From DATMBF01 sp035559595 (GTDB taxonomy: Bacteria; Bacteroidota; Ignavibacteria; UBA10030), in assembly GCA_035559595.1 (NCBI GenBank), contig DATMBF010000028.1:62001-126000 (forward strand): DNA of 64,000 nucleotides. Direction: 5' to 3'. Numbering within the stretch: position 1 is the stretch's first letter; each line of letters starts with the position of its first letter. The notes beneath the pieces are model-generated. The model ran no database searches. It saw only the letters and a list, made by a program, of their open reading frames with translations, and had not been told where the DNA came from. The position numbers and the translations under genes are program-made. This document shows, piece after piece, positions 51,921-61,380 of this stretch.

Positions 51921-52726
51921 AAATCCGTAATCTCGTATACCAGTATTCACCGCACCTTCCGAACGCTCTCGGCGGCATATCCTTTAACGTCCTGCCGAAT
52001 ACCTGCTGTGCAATCCTTGGTCCAACGGGCGCAGGGAAATCAACGATTCTTCAGGCCATCTCTGGGATCCTCCGATCCCATCACAGACAAGGCAAGGCAG
52101 AAGGCGTAATCCGTATCGGCGATGTGATCCACCAGCCAATCCCGGATAAATCTCAGTTTCCAAACGTTGGTTACGTTCTCCAAGAACCCGAGGTGCACAT
52201 TTCCGGACTTTTTGAAACGGTCGCGGAAGAAATCACTTTTACCCTCAGAACTCTTGACGTTCCACCCACACTTCACGCCGACCGGGTAAGACGAATCACA
52301 GACGCGCTTGGACTCGGGCATCTCTTACACCGCAATCCCACGCACCTGTCCGGCGGGGAAACGCAGAGAGTTGCTCTCGCAACAATCCTTGTTGCCGAAC
52401 CTCCGATTCTCTTGCTTGATGAGCCCACGACATCGTTGGATATTCATGGCCAAATGCGTCTGTACGAATACCTACGAAAGATCAAGCAGACAACCACGCT
52501 CCTGATCGCCGAAACCAATATCGACCTTGCACTCTTTGTTGCCGATTATCTCGTCGTTCTCGAAGGCGGACAAATCGTTTTCAACGGCACCAAGGCGGAA
52601 TTCATCCAACGCATAGCCGACTTCTCATCGATTCTCGCTGCAACCGAGTGGCACGACATTCTGAAATCAATCGCCAATCCTCGAACTCGCGCCGAGAAGC
52701 GCTTGGCGTCGGTCCTTGCAAAATGA
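51905..52726 (+). CDS. ECF transporter ATPase 1 (EcfA-like)
   Basis: 273 residues. Walker A GPTGAGKST, Q-loop VLQEPEVHISG, signature LSGGETQRVALATIL and Walker B ILLLDEPTT are intact. It overlaps the T gene by 16 bases and the next ATPase by 4. ECF ATPases work as a pair, so this one likely supplies the complete signature to the heterodimer. Confidence 0.92.
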   Translation: MGLVVEIRNLVYQYSPHLPNALGGISFNVLPNTCCAILGPTGAGKSTILQAISGILRSHHRQGKAEGVIRIGDVIHQPIPDKSQFPNVGYVLQEPEVHISGLFETVAEEITFTLRTLDVPPTLHADRVRRITDALGLGHLLHRNPTHLSGGETQRVALATILVAEPPILLLDEPTTSLDIHGQMRLYEYLRKIKQTTTLLIAETNIDLALFVADYLVVLEGGQIVFNGTKAEFIQRIADFSSILAATEWHDILKSIANPRTRAEKRLASVLAK

Positions 52727-53475
52727 CCATTCAAGTCAAGAATATCTCTTTCCGATATCATGAAACAGCCGAATGGGTTTTCCGCGACCTTTCCCTCTCG
52801 ATTGAAGGAAAGGGACTCACCCTCCTCCTCGGGCAGAACGGAGCTGGAAAAAGTACCCTTCTCCGACTGCTCAACGGCCTGCTCAAACCAGTGAGAGGCA
52901 GTATCCAGGTCGCCAAACGGGACACAGCCGTCACGACCACATCGGAAATTTCTCGCCATCTTGTTGTGACGTTTCAAAATCCGGGTGACCAGCTATTTGC
53001 CCCCACAGTCGAAAAGGAACTCCAATACGCTCCTTTTCAAATGGAGCGGGAGAACATTTCAACGCTCGTAACCGAGACAGCCGCCCTCTTCGGCCTGACC
53101 CCCTCGCTCAGTCGGCATCCCTACGATCTTCCCCCGGCGCAACGAAAGATGCTGGCAGTCGCCAGTGCCGTCTCAAGCGGCTCACCGATGTTGGCATTCG
53201 ACGAGCCAAGCGCGGGCCTATCACAGATTGAGCGATCCGTGTTGACAAAAGCCATTTCCATACTCAAGCACAGTCGCATGCTGATTATCGTTTCGCATGA
53301 CTTTCATCTTTTTCTTCCGCTTTCCGATCGTGTCATTGCACTTGGTGGGGCAAGTGTTGCCTTTGACGGAACGGCCCAAGAGTTCCTTTCGGTCTCTTCT
53401 CTCCTTCGCCGACACGGTTTGCTCTTACCCCCCTCGTTTCGAATGAAACGCCTGCTGGGGCTTCCGTTGTTGTAA
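52723..53475 (+). CDS. ECF transporter ATPase 2 with degenerate signature motif
   Basis: 250 residues from the ATG at 52723, which overlaps the first ATPase by an ATGA. Walker A is GQNGAGKST, the Q-loop FQNPGDQLFAPT matches the EcfA pattern (FQ.P..Q.F), and Walker B is LAFDEPSAG. The signature is LPPAQRKMLA instead of LSGGQ, so one of the two ATP sites may be less active. The switch His is in IVSHDFH. Confidence 0.9.
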   Translation: MTIQVKNISFRYHETAEWVFRDLSLSIEGKGLTLLLGQNGAGKSTLLRLLNGLLKPVRGSIQVAKRDTAVTTTSEISRHLVVTFQNPGDQLFAPTVEKELQYAPFQMERENISTLVTETAALFGLTPSLSRHPYDLPPAQRKMLAVASAVSSGSPMLAFDEPSAGLSQIERSVLTKAISILKHSRMLIIVSHDFHLFLPLSDRVIALGGASVAFDGTAQEFLSVSSLLRRHGLLLPPSFRMKRLLGLPLL

Positions 53476-53503
53476 CGATAATGAATCCTCGGAGGAATTT
53501 GAA

Positions 53504-54100
53504 ATGATCATCGATCCGAAAAATACATTGACGACAGAGATGTATTATTTCATGACGGCTTCCATTGTACCTCGCCCTATAGCCCTCGTCACGTCAACCT
53601 CAGGAAAGGGCATCGTGAATGCCGCACCTTTCAGCTACTTCAATGCCATTTGTACCTCTCCTCCAACTATCATGATCGCAGTTGGGAGAAGAAATGGAGA
53701 GATGAAGGATACTGCGCGGAATATTCTGGAACGAAGGGAATTCGTGATCAATATCGTGAACGAGGAGCTGGCAGAGCAGATGAATATTACGTCCGGAACC
53801 TATCCGCCCGATGTAAGCGAGGTTGAACTCGCGGGCCTTTCACTGACACCAAGCGTTAAGGTCTCTGTCCAAAGAATCGCGAAAAGTCCGATCCAGTTCG
53901 AATGTGTGCTTTCCCAGGCAATCGAAGTAGGAAATGACCCGACGGATCTCATTCTTGGTGAGATCGTTCTGATGCACATTCAGGATCACGTAATGAAAGA
54001 AGGGAGAATTCAGCCGGAACTGCTTCAGGCTATCGGGAGGTTGTCCGGAAGCTACTATTGCCGCACGACGGATCTCTTCCAGATGAAGCGGCCGCGGTAG
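53504..54100 (+). CDS. Flavin reductase-like FMN-binding protein
   Basis: 198 residues. The opening MTASIVPRPIALVTSTSGKG, NAAPFSYFNAICTSPPTIMI and DTARNILERREFVINIVNE are typical of the FMN-binding flavin-reductase / flavoprotein-oxygenase split-barrel family (DIM6/NTAB). The ATG has GGAGG about seven bases upstream. It lies 28 bases after the ECF genes and is probably cotranscribed. Its stop is a single base from the stop of the convergent lytic transglycosylase. The substrate is not known. Confidence 0.88.
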   Translation: MIIDPKNTLTTEMYYFMTASIVPRPIALVTSTSGKGIVNAAPFSYFNAICTSPPTIMIAVGRRNGEMKDTARNILERREFVINIVNEELAEQMNITSGTYPPDVSEVELAGLSLTPSVKVSVQRIAKSPIQFECVLSQAIEVGNDPTDLILGEIVLMHIQDHVMKEGRIQPELLQAIGRLSGSYYCRTTDLFQMKRPR

Positions 54101-54101
54101 C

Positions 54102-56282
54102 TCAAGGACGGCCGGGAGTGGCGTTACTCCCCATGTCGGCTCTTCGGTCGCTCTGAATGTGGAGTTTCCGACCGGGGTAAATGCGGTTGCTGCGGAGATT
54201 ATTCCAGTTCTTCAATTCTCGGATACTCACACCAAATTCCCTCGCGATCTTCTCCAGCGTGTCACCGGGACGTATGGTGTACTGAATCGTGTTGAGGCTT
54301 GCATCAGAGCGCTCGATGGCGGGTGACTGGCTCGCACGAGCTCCGGTCTTCCTCTCCAGCATTGCCTGCTTTTCGGCAAATGACATCTCATTGACTTGCT
54401 TGAGCTGATTCACCCTCGCGGGAGGAACCCAGATTTCCAGTTCCTGGCCTGGGTAGATTCGGCTACCGTAGCCGACATCATTCCAATTTCGAATGTCCGC
54501 CGCGCGAACGGCATACCATTCTGCGATGTGACCGATCGTATCACCACGTTTCACGCGGTACGTAAGCCTCTCCCTGTTTGTGGGCTTTCGAACACGGTAT
54601 TGCGAAGCATATCGTTTCAACCGATCCGAACCGACAACAGGTTTTGCCCTGGCAAACGAAACCGGCTTGTGCTCACGATCATATTTCAGGACCTCTTTGT
54701 CTGCAATAGCATCCGCAGGGACAGGAATTGTCAATGTCTGACCAACGGATAGAGCCTTCCCCGGCTTCAAGTTGTTGACCTGGCGGATGAGTGCCATTTC
54801 CATTCCGTACCGACGAGCAATGCTCCAGAGGGACTCCCCCTTCTTCACACGGTGCAGAGCCCAATCTCGCTTCTGTTCGTCGGGGATCTCCGCGTAGTTC
54901 GCCGCAAATACTTCTTTCTTTCCAACTGGAATTCTTAAGCGATAACCTTTGACTCCGGGAGGTGTGCACCATTGAAGGAGCTCGGGATTGAGCTCTCGCA
55001 GGGTCAGAACATCCGTTTCCGCACATTCAGCAAGGATTTTCAGATCCACACAATCATCGATTTCGTGAATGTCATACGCAAGGGAATCGGCGTATTCGAG
55101 GTCCGTAAAACCGTAACGTTCAGGATTCATCGCCATGCGGGTAACGGCAATGTACTGCGGAACGTAGTTCCGCGTCTGTCGCGGCAGATACTTCCTCATC
55201 TCCCAGAAGTCAGTCGAACCACTCCGACGAATTGCTCGATAAATACGTCCCGGACCTGCATTATATGCCCCCAAGCTCAAATACCAATCTCCAAACTCGG
55301 CATACAGGTCCTTGAGATGTCTGGCCGCTGCTCGCGTTGCTTTCTCAAAATCCCTTCGTTCATCATACCACCAATTGCCGCGCAAGCCGTAGAGATTCCC
55401 CGTTCCTTTCATGAACTGCCAGATCCCTACCGCCTTTGCCCATGAACGGGCGTGGTTCTGGAGGCCGCTTTCCATCATGGAGAGATAGATGAGTTCCTCC
55501 GGCACACCCTCTTCCCGAAAAATCCTTTTCATCATTGGGAAGTACATCCCTGAGCGGTACATCCACCGCTCGAAATGTTCTCTTCCTTTCCCCATGAAGA
55601 ACAGAATATTTCGTTCGACAAACTCGTTGTAAGGGAGCGGGACTACTGTTCCCGCAATTTCATCCTTCGGGATACCGCTTACAGAAACTGCCGACTTCTC
55701 CACAAATTCATTAAGTTTTTCACGCAGGGCAAAAACCGAAGCCGTCGGCCCAACATCGTCAATCGCCGCAATGTGTTTCTCGTAGTCTTCAATAATGCTC
55801 TGACTTAAGTCCGTAAAATCCTTGTTTGACTCGATTCCTGGATAATAACTCAGTTCATTGAGGATCTGGATGGCTTCCTCAAACTCGGTTTCGCTTAGTG
55901 TCGAATCGCCGCCTTGCTCGGCCTCCAAAGCAGCCATGTAATGTTGTCGCGCTTGCTCCAGCCTAAGGACTATGAACTCTGGGTCGGCAGTCGAATCCGG
56001 TGAAGACTCTATTACTGGAAGTGTGTCAGCGACGGATTCCGTTGTTTGGGTAAGAACGGAACTCTCCACCCGAGGGGGTGGCAAGGGCTCCTGTAAACTT
56101 TGCCCCGTCGGCTTCGCATCGATAGAAGGGGAGGTGTTTTCCTGTTCGGATCTTGCAGCTTGAGGAGGGGTGGAGAGCTGACCATTTCCTGAGGAGATTT
56201 GAGCATCCGATTGCTGAGCTTGCTGTTGAGATGTACAACTGATGAAAAGAGCAAGAATAACAGCGACTAAGACCTTATGCAT
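54102..56282 (-). CDS. MltD-like membrane-bound lytic transglycosylase with three LysM domains
   Basis: 726 residues. Lipobox FISC (Cys16). A low-complexity Ser/Gln/Pro region and a helical segment precede the SLT domain (about 250-410), which includes ELIYLSMMESGL (catalytic Glu271), AKAVGIWQFMKGTG and SLGAYNAGPGR. LysM domains follow near 478-525 (VKKGESLWSIARRYGM), 578-625 (VKRGDTIGHIAEWYAV) and 670-715 (IRPGDTLEKIAREFGV). It cleaves peptidoglycan non-hydrolytically, tethered to the outer membrane. It starts at ATG 56282. Confidence 0.95.
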   Translation of the reverse strand: MHKVLVAVILALFISCTSQQQAQQSDAQISSGNGQLSTPPQAARSEQENTSPSIDAKPTGQSLQEPLPPPRVESSVLTQTTESVADTLPVIESSPDSTADPEFIVLRLEQARQHYMAALEAEQGGDSTLSETEFEEAIQILNELSYYPGIESNKDFTDLSQSIIEDYEKHIAAIDDVGPTASVFALREKLNEFVEKSAVSVSGIPKDEIAGTVVPLPYNEFVERNILFFMGKGREHFERWMYRSGMYFPMMKRIFREEGVPEELIYLSMMESGLQNHARSWAKAVGIWQFMKGTGNLYGLRGNWWYDERRDFEKATRAAARHLKDLYAEFGDWYLSLGAYNAGPGRIYRAIRRSGSTDFWEMRKYLPRQTRNYVPQYIAVTRMAMNPERYGFTDLEYADSLAYDIHEIDDCVDLKILAECAETDVLTLRELNPELLQWCTPPGVKGYRLRIPVGKKEVFAANYAEIPDEQKRDWALHRVKKGESLWSIARRYGMEMALIRQVNNLKPGKALSVGQTLTIPVPADAIADKEVLKYDREHKPVSFARAKPVVGSDRLKRYASQYRVRKPTNRERLTYRVKRGDTIGHIAEWYAVRAADIRNWNDVGYGSRIYPGQELEIWVPPARVNQLKQVNEMSFAEKQAMLERKTGARASQSPAIERSDASLNTIQYTIRPGDTLEKIAREFGVSIRELKNWNNLRSNRIYPGRKLHIQSDRRADMGSNATPGRP

Positions 56283-56370
56283 CTATCTCCAATCGGTGGT
56301 TATAGAAAGAAAGTTGTGAAAAGGTAAGCCAAAGAGGCCAAAGAATCAAGAGGTTATACCCTCTCGTTCA

Positions 56371-57918
56371 TTACAAAGGAATATTCCCGTGCTTTTTCTT
56401 TGGATTTGAGTCGACTTTTGTGTCAAGAAGCTTAAGAGCACTAATGAGCCTTGCGCGGGTCTCGCTGGGAAGAATAACTTCATCAATGTAGCCGCGTTCA
56501 GCTGCAATGTACGGGTTAGCAAATTTTTCCCGATACTCCGACACCTTTTGCTCAACCGCCTTTTCCTTGTCAATGGCCTGATCAATCTCGCGCTTGAAGA
56601 TAATCTCAACAGCGCCTTTGGGTCCCATAACGGCAATCTCGGCCGTCGGCCAGGCGAAGTTGAGGTCACCCCGAATATGTTTCGAATTCATGACGTCATA
56701 GGCACCACCGTAAGCTTTCCGCGTAATAACCGTGATCCGAGGAACGGTCGCTTCGCAAAACGCATAGAGGAGCTTCGCGCCATGCTTAATGATCCCCCGC
56801 CATTCCTGGTCGGTTCCCGGAAGGAAACCGGGAACGTCTTCAAAGACAAGCAAAGGAATATTGAACGCATCACAAAATCGAACGAACCTTGCTCCCTTGA
56901 GGGAAGAATCAATATCGAGAACGCCTGCCAAGACTGATGGCTGGTTGGCAACAATTCCGACACTCCTGCCATTGAGCCTGGCAAATCCGACGATGATGTT
57001 CTGGGCGTACAGCTCATGAATCTCAAAGAAGCTGCCGCGATCAACGATGGCATTGATCACCGACTTCATGTCGTAAGGTTTGTTTGGATTATCGGGAACA
57101 ATGGAGTTCAGCATTGACGCTGCAGATTCCGCAGGACCGACTGGTGCTGCGGTTGGCGGGTCATCCATATTGTTCGATGGGATATAACTCAAAAGACGTT
57201 TGATTCCTTGAATACATTCGATCTCGTTCTCAGCAGCAACATGAGCCACTCCACTCTTCGTTGCATGAGTCATGGCGCCGCCCAGATCTTCAAACGTAAC
57301 ATCCTCGTGGGTCACCGTTTTGACAACATTCGGACCCGTCACGAACATATAGCTCGTATTCTTTACCATGAAAACAAAATCGGTAATTGCTGGCGAATAG
57401 ACTGCCCCCCCTGCGCAAGGCCCCATGATTGCCGAAATCTGCGGTATAACACCCGAAGCCAGCGTGTTCCGCAGGAAGATTTCTGCGTATCCACCAAGAC
57501 TCGCAACCCCCTCCTGAATCCGCGCCCCGCCTGAGTCATTCAGTCCGATCACCGGAACACCAACCTTCATCGCCATATCCATGATCTTACAGATTTTTTC
57601 GGCATGAGCTTCCGAAAGACTACCACCAAACACCGTAAAATCCTGGCTGAACACCATCACTCTTCGTCCTTCGATAGTACCGGATCCGGTTACCACACCA
57701 TCCCCAAGGAACTTGTGTTTATCCAACCCAAAGTCTGTCGACCGATGCTGAACAAACATTCCGTACTCTTCAAAGCTCCCTTCGTCTAGCAAGAGCTTTA
57801 TCCTTTCTCGAGCCGTCAGCTTTCCCTTGTTGTGCTGATCAGCGATTCGCTTTTCTCCCCCTCCGGCCAAAGCCTGTTCGCGCATCTGCTGGAGGCGGTT
57901 GATCCTTTCATCGCTCAT
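56371..57918 (-). CDS. Acyl-CoA carboxylase carboxyltransferase (beta) subunit, propionyl-CoA carboxylase type
   Basis: 515 residues, the usual length. Hallmarks are VMVFSQDFTVFGGSLSEAHA, LNDSGGARIQEGVASLGGYA, GPCAGGAVYSPAITDF (oxyanion pocket) and ITRKAYGGAYDVMNSKH. The enzyme transfers carboxyl from biotin to propionyl- or methylmalonyl-CoA. It would take propionyl-CoA from thymine breakdown via MmsA toward succinyl-CoA, but the biotin subunit is not here. The ATG at 57918 has GGAG at six bases; the frame is open to 57984. Confidence 0.94.
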   Translation of the reverse strand: MSDERINRLQQMREQALAGGGEKRIADQHNKGKLTARERIKLLLDEGSFEEYGMFVQHRSTDFGLDKHKFLGDGVVTGSGTIEGRRVMVFSQDFTVFGGSLSEAHAEKICKIMDMAMKVGVPVIGLNDSGGARIQEGVASLGGYAEIFLRNTLASGVIPQISAIMGPCAGGAVYSPAITDFVFMVKNTSYMFVTGPNVVKTVTHEDVTFEDLGGAMTHATKSGVAHVAAENEIECIQGIKRLLSYIPSNNMDDPPTAAPVGPAESAASMLNSIVPDNPNKPYDMKSVINAIVDRGSFFEIHELYAQNIIVGFARLNGRSVGIVANQPSVLAGVLDIDSSLKGARFVRFCDAFNIPLLVFEDVPGFLPGTDQEWRGIIKHGAKLLYAFCEATVPRITVITRKAYGGAYDVMNSKHIRGDLNFAWPTAEIAVMGPKGAVEIIFKREIDQAIDKEKAVEQKVSEYREKFANPYIAAERGYIDEVILPSETRARLISALKLLDTKVDSNPKKKHGNIPL

Positions 57919-57990
57919 AGGAACTCCATTGAGTCTTTCGTTACGAGGGTGAGCCAATATAGAAAAGCCGTGACCGTTTATCAAGGAGAA

Positions 57991-58023
57991 AACAACAAAC
58001 CCCTGCCGAAGCGACAGGGGTTT
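57991..58023 (-). terminator. Intrinsic terminator of the RND efflux gene
   Basis: On the minus strand, AAACCCCTG (complement of 58015-58023) pairs with CAGGGGTTT (complement of 57997-58005) around a 9-base loop. A GTTGTTTTC tail follows. It lies 21 bases after the RND stop. Confidence 0.82.
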
Positions 58024-58044
58024 ATTCTTCGGAACGCCATCTTG

Positions 58045-61000
58045 TCACGACACAGAAACCGACTCTGCCTGTTTCTCTCCAATGACCTTCGGCAATGTCG
58101 GTAGAGTTTCTATCGACCCCTTTCTTCCAAATCGCGCGAAGAATCTCTCTCTGAAATCATGAAGGGCGAGATAAACGTTCGGAATCACAAGAAGGGAAAT
58201 GATCGTTGCGGCAAGCAATCCGCCGATGGTGGAAACGGCAAGTGGCTGCAGCACTTCGGAGCCTTCGCCGATCCCTAAGGCGAGCGGAAGCATCCCGACA
58301 ACAGTGGTGAGGGTTGTCATCATGATCGGGCGTAGTCGAACGGGACCCGCCGCCAACGCAGCCTCTTCTTTGCTCATCCCCTTCTCTCTACGCATAATTT
58401 CAATAAATTCGACAAGGAGAATGGAATTATTGACCACAATCCCTGCGAGAAGAATAACCCCCAGCATCACCGTCGCGCCGACCGGAATGTTCGTAACGTA
58501 GAGACCTACAATGACGCCGATGAGAGCAAAAGGAATTGTTGTAAGAATAACAAAGGGGTTTAGTAGGGACTCATACTGAATACCCATGACGACATACACG
58601 AGGAAGATTGCCAGAAGAATAATAATAATCAGATCGCGATTACTCTCCTTCATCGTCTCCTCCTGGCCGCCGTAGAAAATCGAGTAGCCTGCAGGAAGTT
58701 CGAGTTGATCGAGCCGTGCATGTACATCCGCCGTTACCTCGCCGATTGTCCGAGTCGTTCCGGTCACATCACCCGTAATCTCGACGATCCTATTTTGATT
58801 CTCTCGAGTAATCGTCACGGGGCCGATTCCTTCTCGCACGCGTGCAACGCTTCGCAGTGTCGTTGCCGGACCCATGGGAGGATAGATGATCAGCTCTTCA
58901 ACGCTTCGCAGGCTCGTAACTTCCGATCGGTCCAGAAGCACTCGGATATCGTATTCCCGGTCTCCCTCCGTATATTTTGACGCGATGGTTCCGTCTATCG
59001 CGGTCCTTATGGTCTCTCCGATCTCGCGAATCGAAATGCCGAGCTCTGCAGCGCGCTCGCGATCAACCTGAATGCGGAGCTCCGGTTTTGCCTCTTCGAC
59101 AGATTTGTTGAGATTCGACAGCCCCTCGAGATCACGGAGCCTTGCTATCGCCTCATTCGCCAGCGAAGCAAGTACGGTGAGATCAGGACCCTGGATCTTG
59201 ACACTCACGTCGCTGCCGCCACTCGACGTTCGAATTCCCCGTATTTGCGGCTTTGAGACGAGAATTCGTGCCTCCGGAATCTGCGCGGCTGCAATCTTCT
59301 TCCGGATCTCGGCAATCCAGTCATTGCTGGAGATAGTTCGTTCCTTGAGTGGAACGAGTTGGATGTCGACGCTTCCCCTGTTGGCAAACTCAGCAGTCCC
59401 GCGTCCGAAAATGAAGCCGCCAACGGTCGAAAACACCGAAGCGCGCGCGGGCATGGTTTCGATGATTTCTTCCAGCCGAGTTGCAACAGCATTTGTCTCA
59501 AAGACCGATGTGCTCGGCGGCATCTCGATTCTTATGCTGATCCGTCCGTCGTCCATATACGGCAAGAATTCCGAGCCCAACTGGCCGGCCAGCAAAATCG
59601 ATCCCACAAAGAGTGCAAGAATCGTACTCAGAACAATGGTGCGGTGGTGAATAGTCCATTGCAGTGCTTTTCGATACCGCTCTGTTACTCGCGCGAGCCA
59701 ATCGGCAGACCACTGTGCCCAGACAGGGATTTTTCGTTGGTGCGACAACTCATATTTAAAGAGTTGCGCAGAAAGCATCGGCACCAGAGTAATTGCGACG
59801 AGGAGCGACGCGACAATGGCAAACGAAATCGTCAAGATCAGCTCTTTGAAAAACAGGGCTGCCAACCCCACGATCAAAAGGAATGGGAGGACTGACGCAA
59901 GGTTCGTCGTTGTGGACGCCACAACGGCGGAGAGGACTTCATTGCTGCCGAAATGTGCCGCTTCAACCGGGTCGGGGTGTTCTCGCTGATGTCGTGAAAT
60001 ATTCTCAAGCATGACGATGGAATTATCGACAAGCATTCCTATCCCCAGAGCCAAACCACCAAGAGAGATGATGTTCAGCGTAAGATTACCCAACCCCATC
60101 ATCATGAATGTTCCAAGAATCGCGATGGGAATCGAAGACGCGATGACGAACGTCCTCTTCCAGCTTCCCAGGAAGAAACCAACCACAATCATGGCAAGCA
60201 ATCCGCCGACCATGGCTGCATCGGTAACACTTGAGATGGAGTTCTTGATATAGTAAGATTGATCATTCACAATCTTGATATCCAATCCTGCGGGAATGAT
60301 GTTATTCGCCGCCAGAAACTCCATCTTTGCTTTTAGACCGTCGATAACCTCAACGGTGTTTGCGTTCGGCTGCTTCTGGATGCTAATCTTCACGCTGGGA
60401 ATACCATTCAAGCGGGCAAAAATCCGTTGCTCACGGTGGCTGTCTTCGACCCGGGCAATGTCAGACAATCGGATTCGCTGCTGTCCAAATTGTCCTCGAA
60501 CAGGAATGGCAACCGATCTCAATTGCTCGACAGACGTAATCTTTCCCTCCGTGCGACTGAGGTACTCGCGTCTGCCGGCGGTCACCCGCCCCCCTGTCTG
60601 ATCGACATTCGCATCTCTGATTGCGCGAAGAACCTCTGAAACCGAAAGTCCATAGCCCTGAAGTCGCTTCTGGTCGAGGATGACTTGAACCTCCCGCTCC
60701 AACCCACCGGCAACATCCACTGAGGCAACTCCCGCCACCGTCATGAAATAATCTGCCAGCTCTTCCTGGCACCAGCGCCGCAATTTCACAAGGTCGAAAC
60801 TCGACGACGATACCGCAAGCTCAAAGATCGGGATTTGCGAAGGATCCGCTTTCCAGATGACAGGGGGATCGACCTCTCGCGGGAGTCCTGCCCTAGCCTG
60901 ATCGAGCTTCGTGCTGGCATCGCGCAACGCAAGATCGATGTTCTTGGAATAGTCGAAGCTTAACGTGATGTTTGAGCGACCCTCGGACGTCGACGACTCA

Positions 61001-61380
61001 ACTTTGGTAACGTCCTCCGTCGTTGCCAGGCGGGACTCCAACACCCTTGTGACCGTTTCTTCCATCACCAGCGGATCAACCCCACGATTGGAAACAGAGA
61101 CCCGAATTTGCGGATAAATGAGTTTGGGGAGAAGATCGACTTGCAGGGTTGACAGGAAGTAGCCACCAAGGACGATGATAACGGAGATGATTAACAACGT
61201 GCCAATGGGATGAGAGATTGCCCAGTTGGCAAGGGTTCTCTTCCCGCCGATCTGGAGCGTCGGTGGCTCAACGTGTTCAGGGCTCAGTACCGTCCTCTTC
61301 GTGACAGCCCGGTTATTACCCTTCCCGTTGGTCTTGCCGTTCGATTTATCGTTCAGCCTGGATCTTGGGCGCTTCGCCAT
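58045..61380 (-). CDS. RND-family efflux permease (AcrB/HAE1-like)
   Basis: 1111 residues, slightly long because of a 50-residue Lys/Arg/Asn-rich N-terminal extension. The first helix (GTLLIISVIIVLGGYFLSTL) and PKLIYPQIRVSVSNRG are typical. Helix 4 contains GIGMLVDNSIVMLENI, the proton-relay and substrate region. GIMREKGMSKEEAALAAGPV and the C-terminal repeat (MGIQYESLLNPFVILTTIPF) match. It exports drugs, metals or lipids across the envelope with its adaptor, whose gene overlaps this start by 35 bases. The substrate is unknown. An OEP-type outer-membrane channel gene is not in view. Confidence 0.95.
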   Translation of the reverse strand: MAKRPRSRLNDKSNGKTNGKGNNRAVTKRTVLSPEHVEPPTLQIGGKRTLANWAISHPIGTLLIISVIIVLGGYFLSTLQVDLLPKLIYPQIRVSVSNRGVDPLVMEETVTRVLESRLATTEDVTKVESSTSEGRSNITLSFDYSKNIDLALRDASTKLDQARAGLPREVDPPVIWKADPSQIPIFELAVSSSSFDLVKLRRWCQEELADYFMTVAGVASVDVAGGLEREVQVILDQKRLQGYGLSVSEVLRAIRDANVDQTGGRVTAGRREYLSRTEGKITSVEQLRSVAIPVRGQFGQQRIRLSDIARVEDSHREQRIFARLNGIPSVKISIQKQPNANTVEVIDGLKAKMEFLAANNIIPAGLDIKIVNDQSYYIKNSISSVTDAAMVGGLLAMIVVGFFLGSWKRTFVIASSIPIAILGTFMMMGLGNLTLNIISLGGLALGIGMLVDNSIVMLENISRHQREHPDPVEAAHFGSNEVLSAVVASTTTNLASVLPFLLIVGLAALFFKELILTISFAIVASLLVAITLVPMLSAQLFKYELSHQRKIPVWAQWSADWLARVTERYRKALQWTIHHRTIVLSTILALFVGSILLAGQLGSEFLPYMDDGRISIRIEMPPSTSVFETNAVATRLEEIIETMPARASVFSTVGGFIFGRGTAEFANRGSVDIQLVPLKERTISSNDWIAEIRKKIAAAQIPEARILVSKPQIRGIRTSSGGSDVSVKIQGPDLTVLASLANEAIARLRDLEGLSNLNKSVEEAKPELRIQVDRERAAELGISIREIGETIRTAIDGTIASKYTEGDREYDIRVLLDRSEVTSLRSVEELIIYPPMGPATTLRSVARVREGIGPVTITRENQNRIVEITGDVTGTTRTIGEVTADVHARLDQLELPAGYSIFYGGQEETMKESNRDLIIIILLAIFLVYVVMGIQYESLLNPFVILTTIPFALIGVIVGLYVTNIPVGATVMLGVILLAGIVVNNSILLVEFIEIMRREKGMSKEEAALAAGPVRLRPIMMTTLTTVVGMLPLALGIGEGSEVLQPLAVSTIGGLLAATIISLLVIPNVYLALHDFRERFFARFGRKGSIETLPTLPKVIGEKQAESVSVS

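Noticed and set aside
54060..54125. A possible hairpin (CGGCC / GGCCG) between the convergent flavin reductase and transglycosylase genes
   Set aside because: The stem is only five pairs, lies partly inside coding sequence, and has no T-tract on either side.
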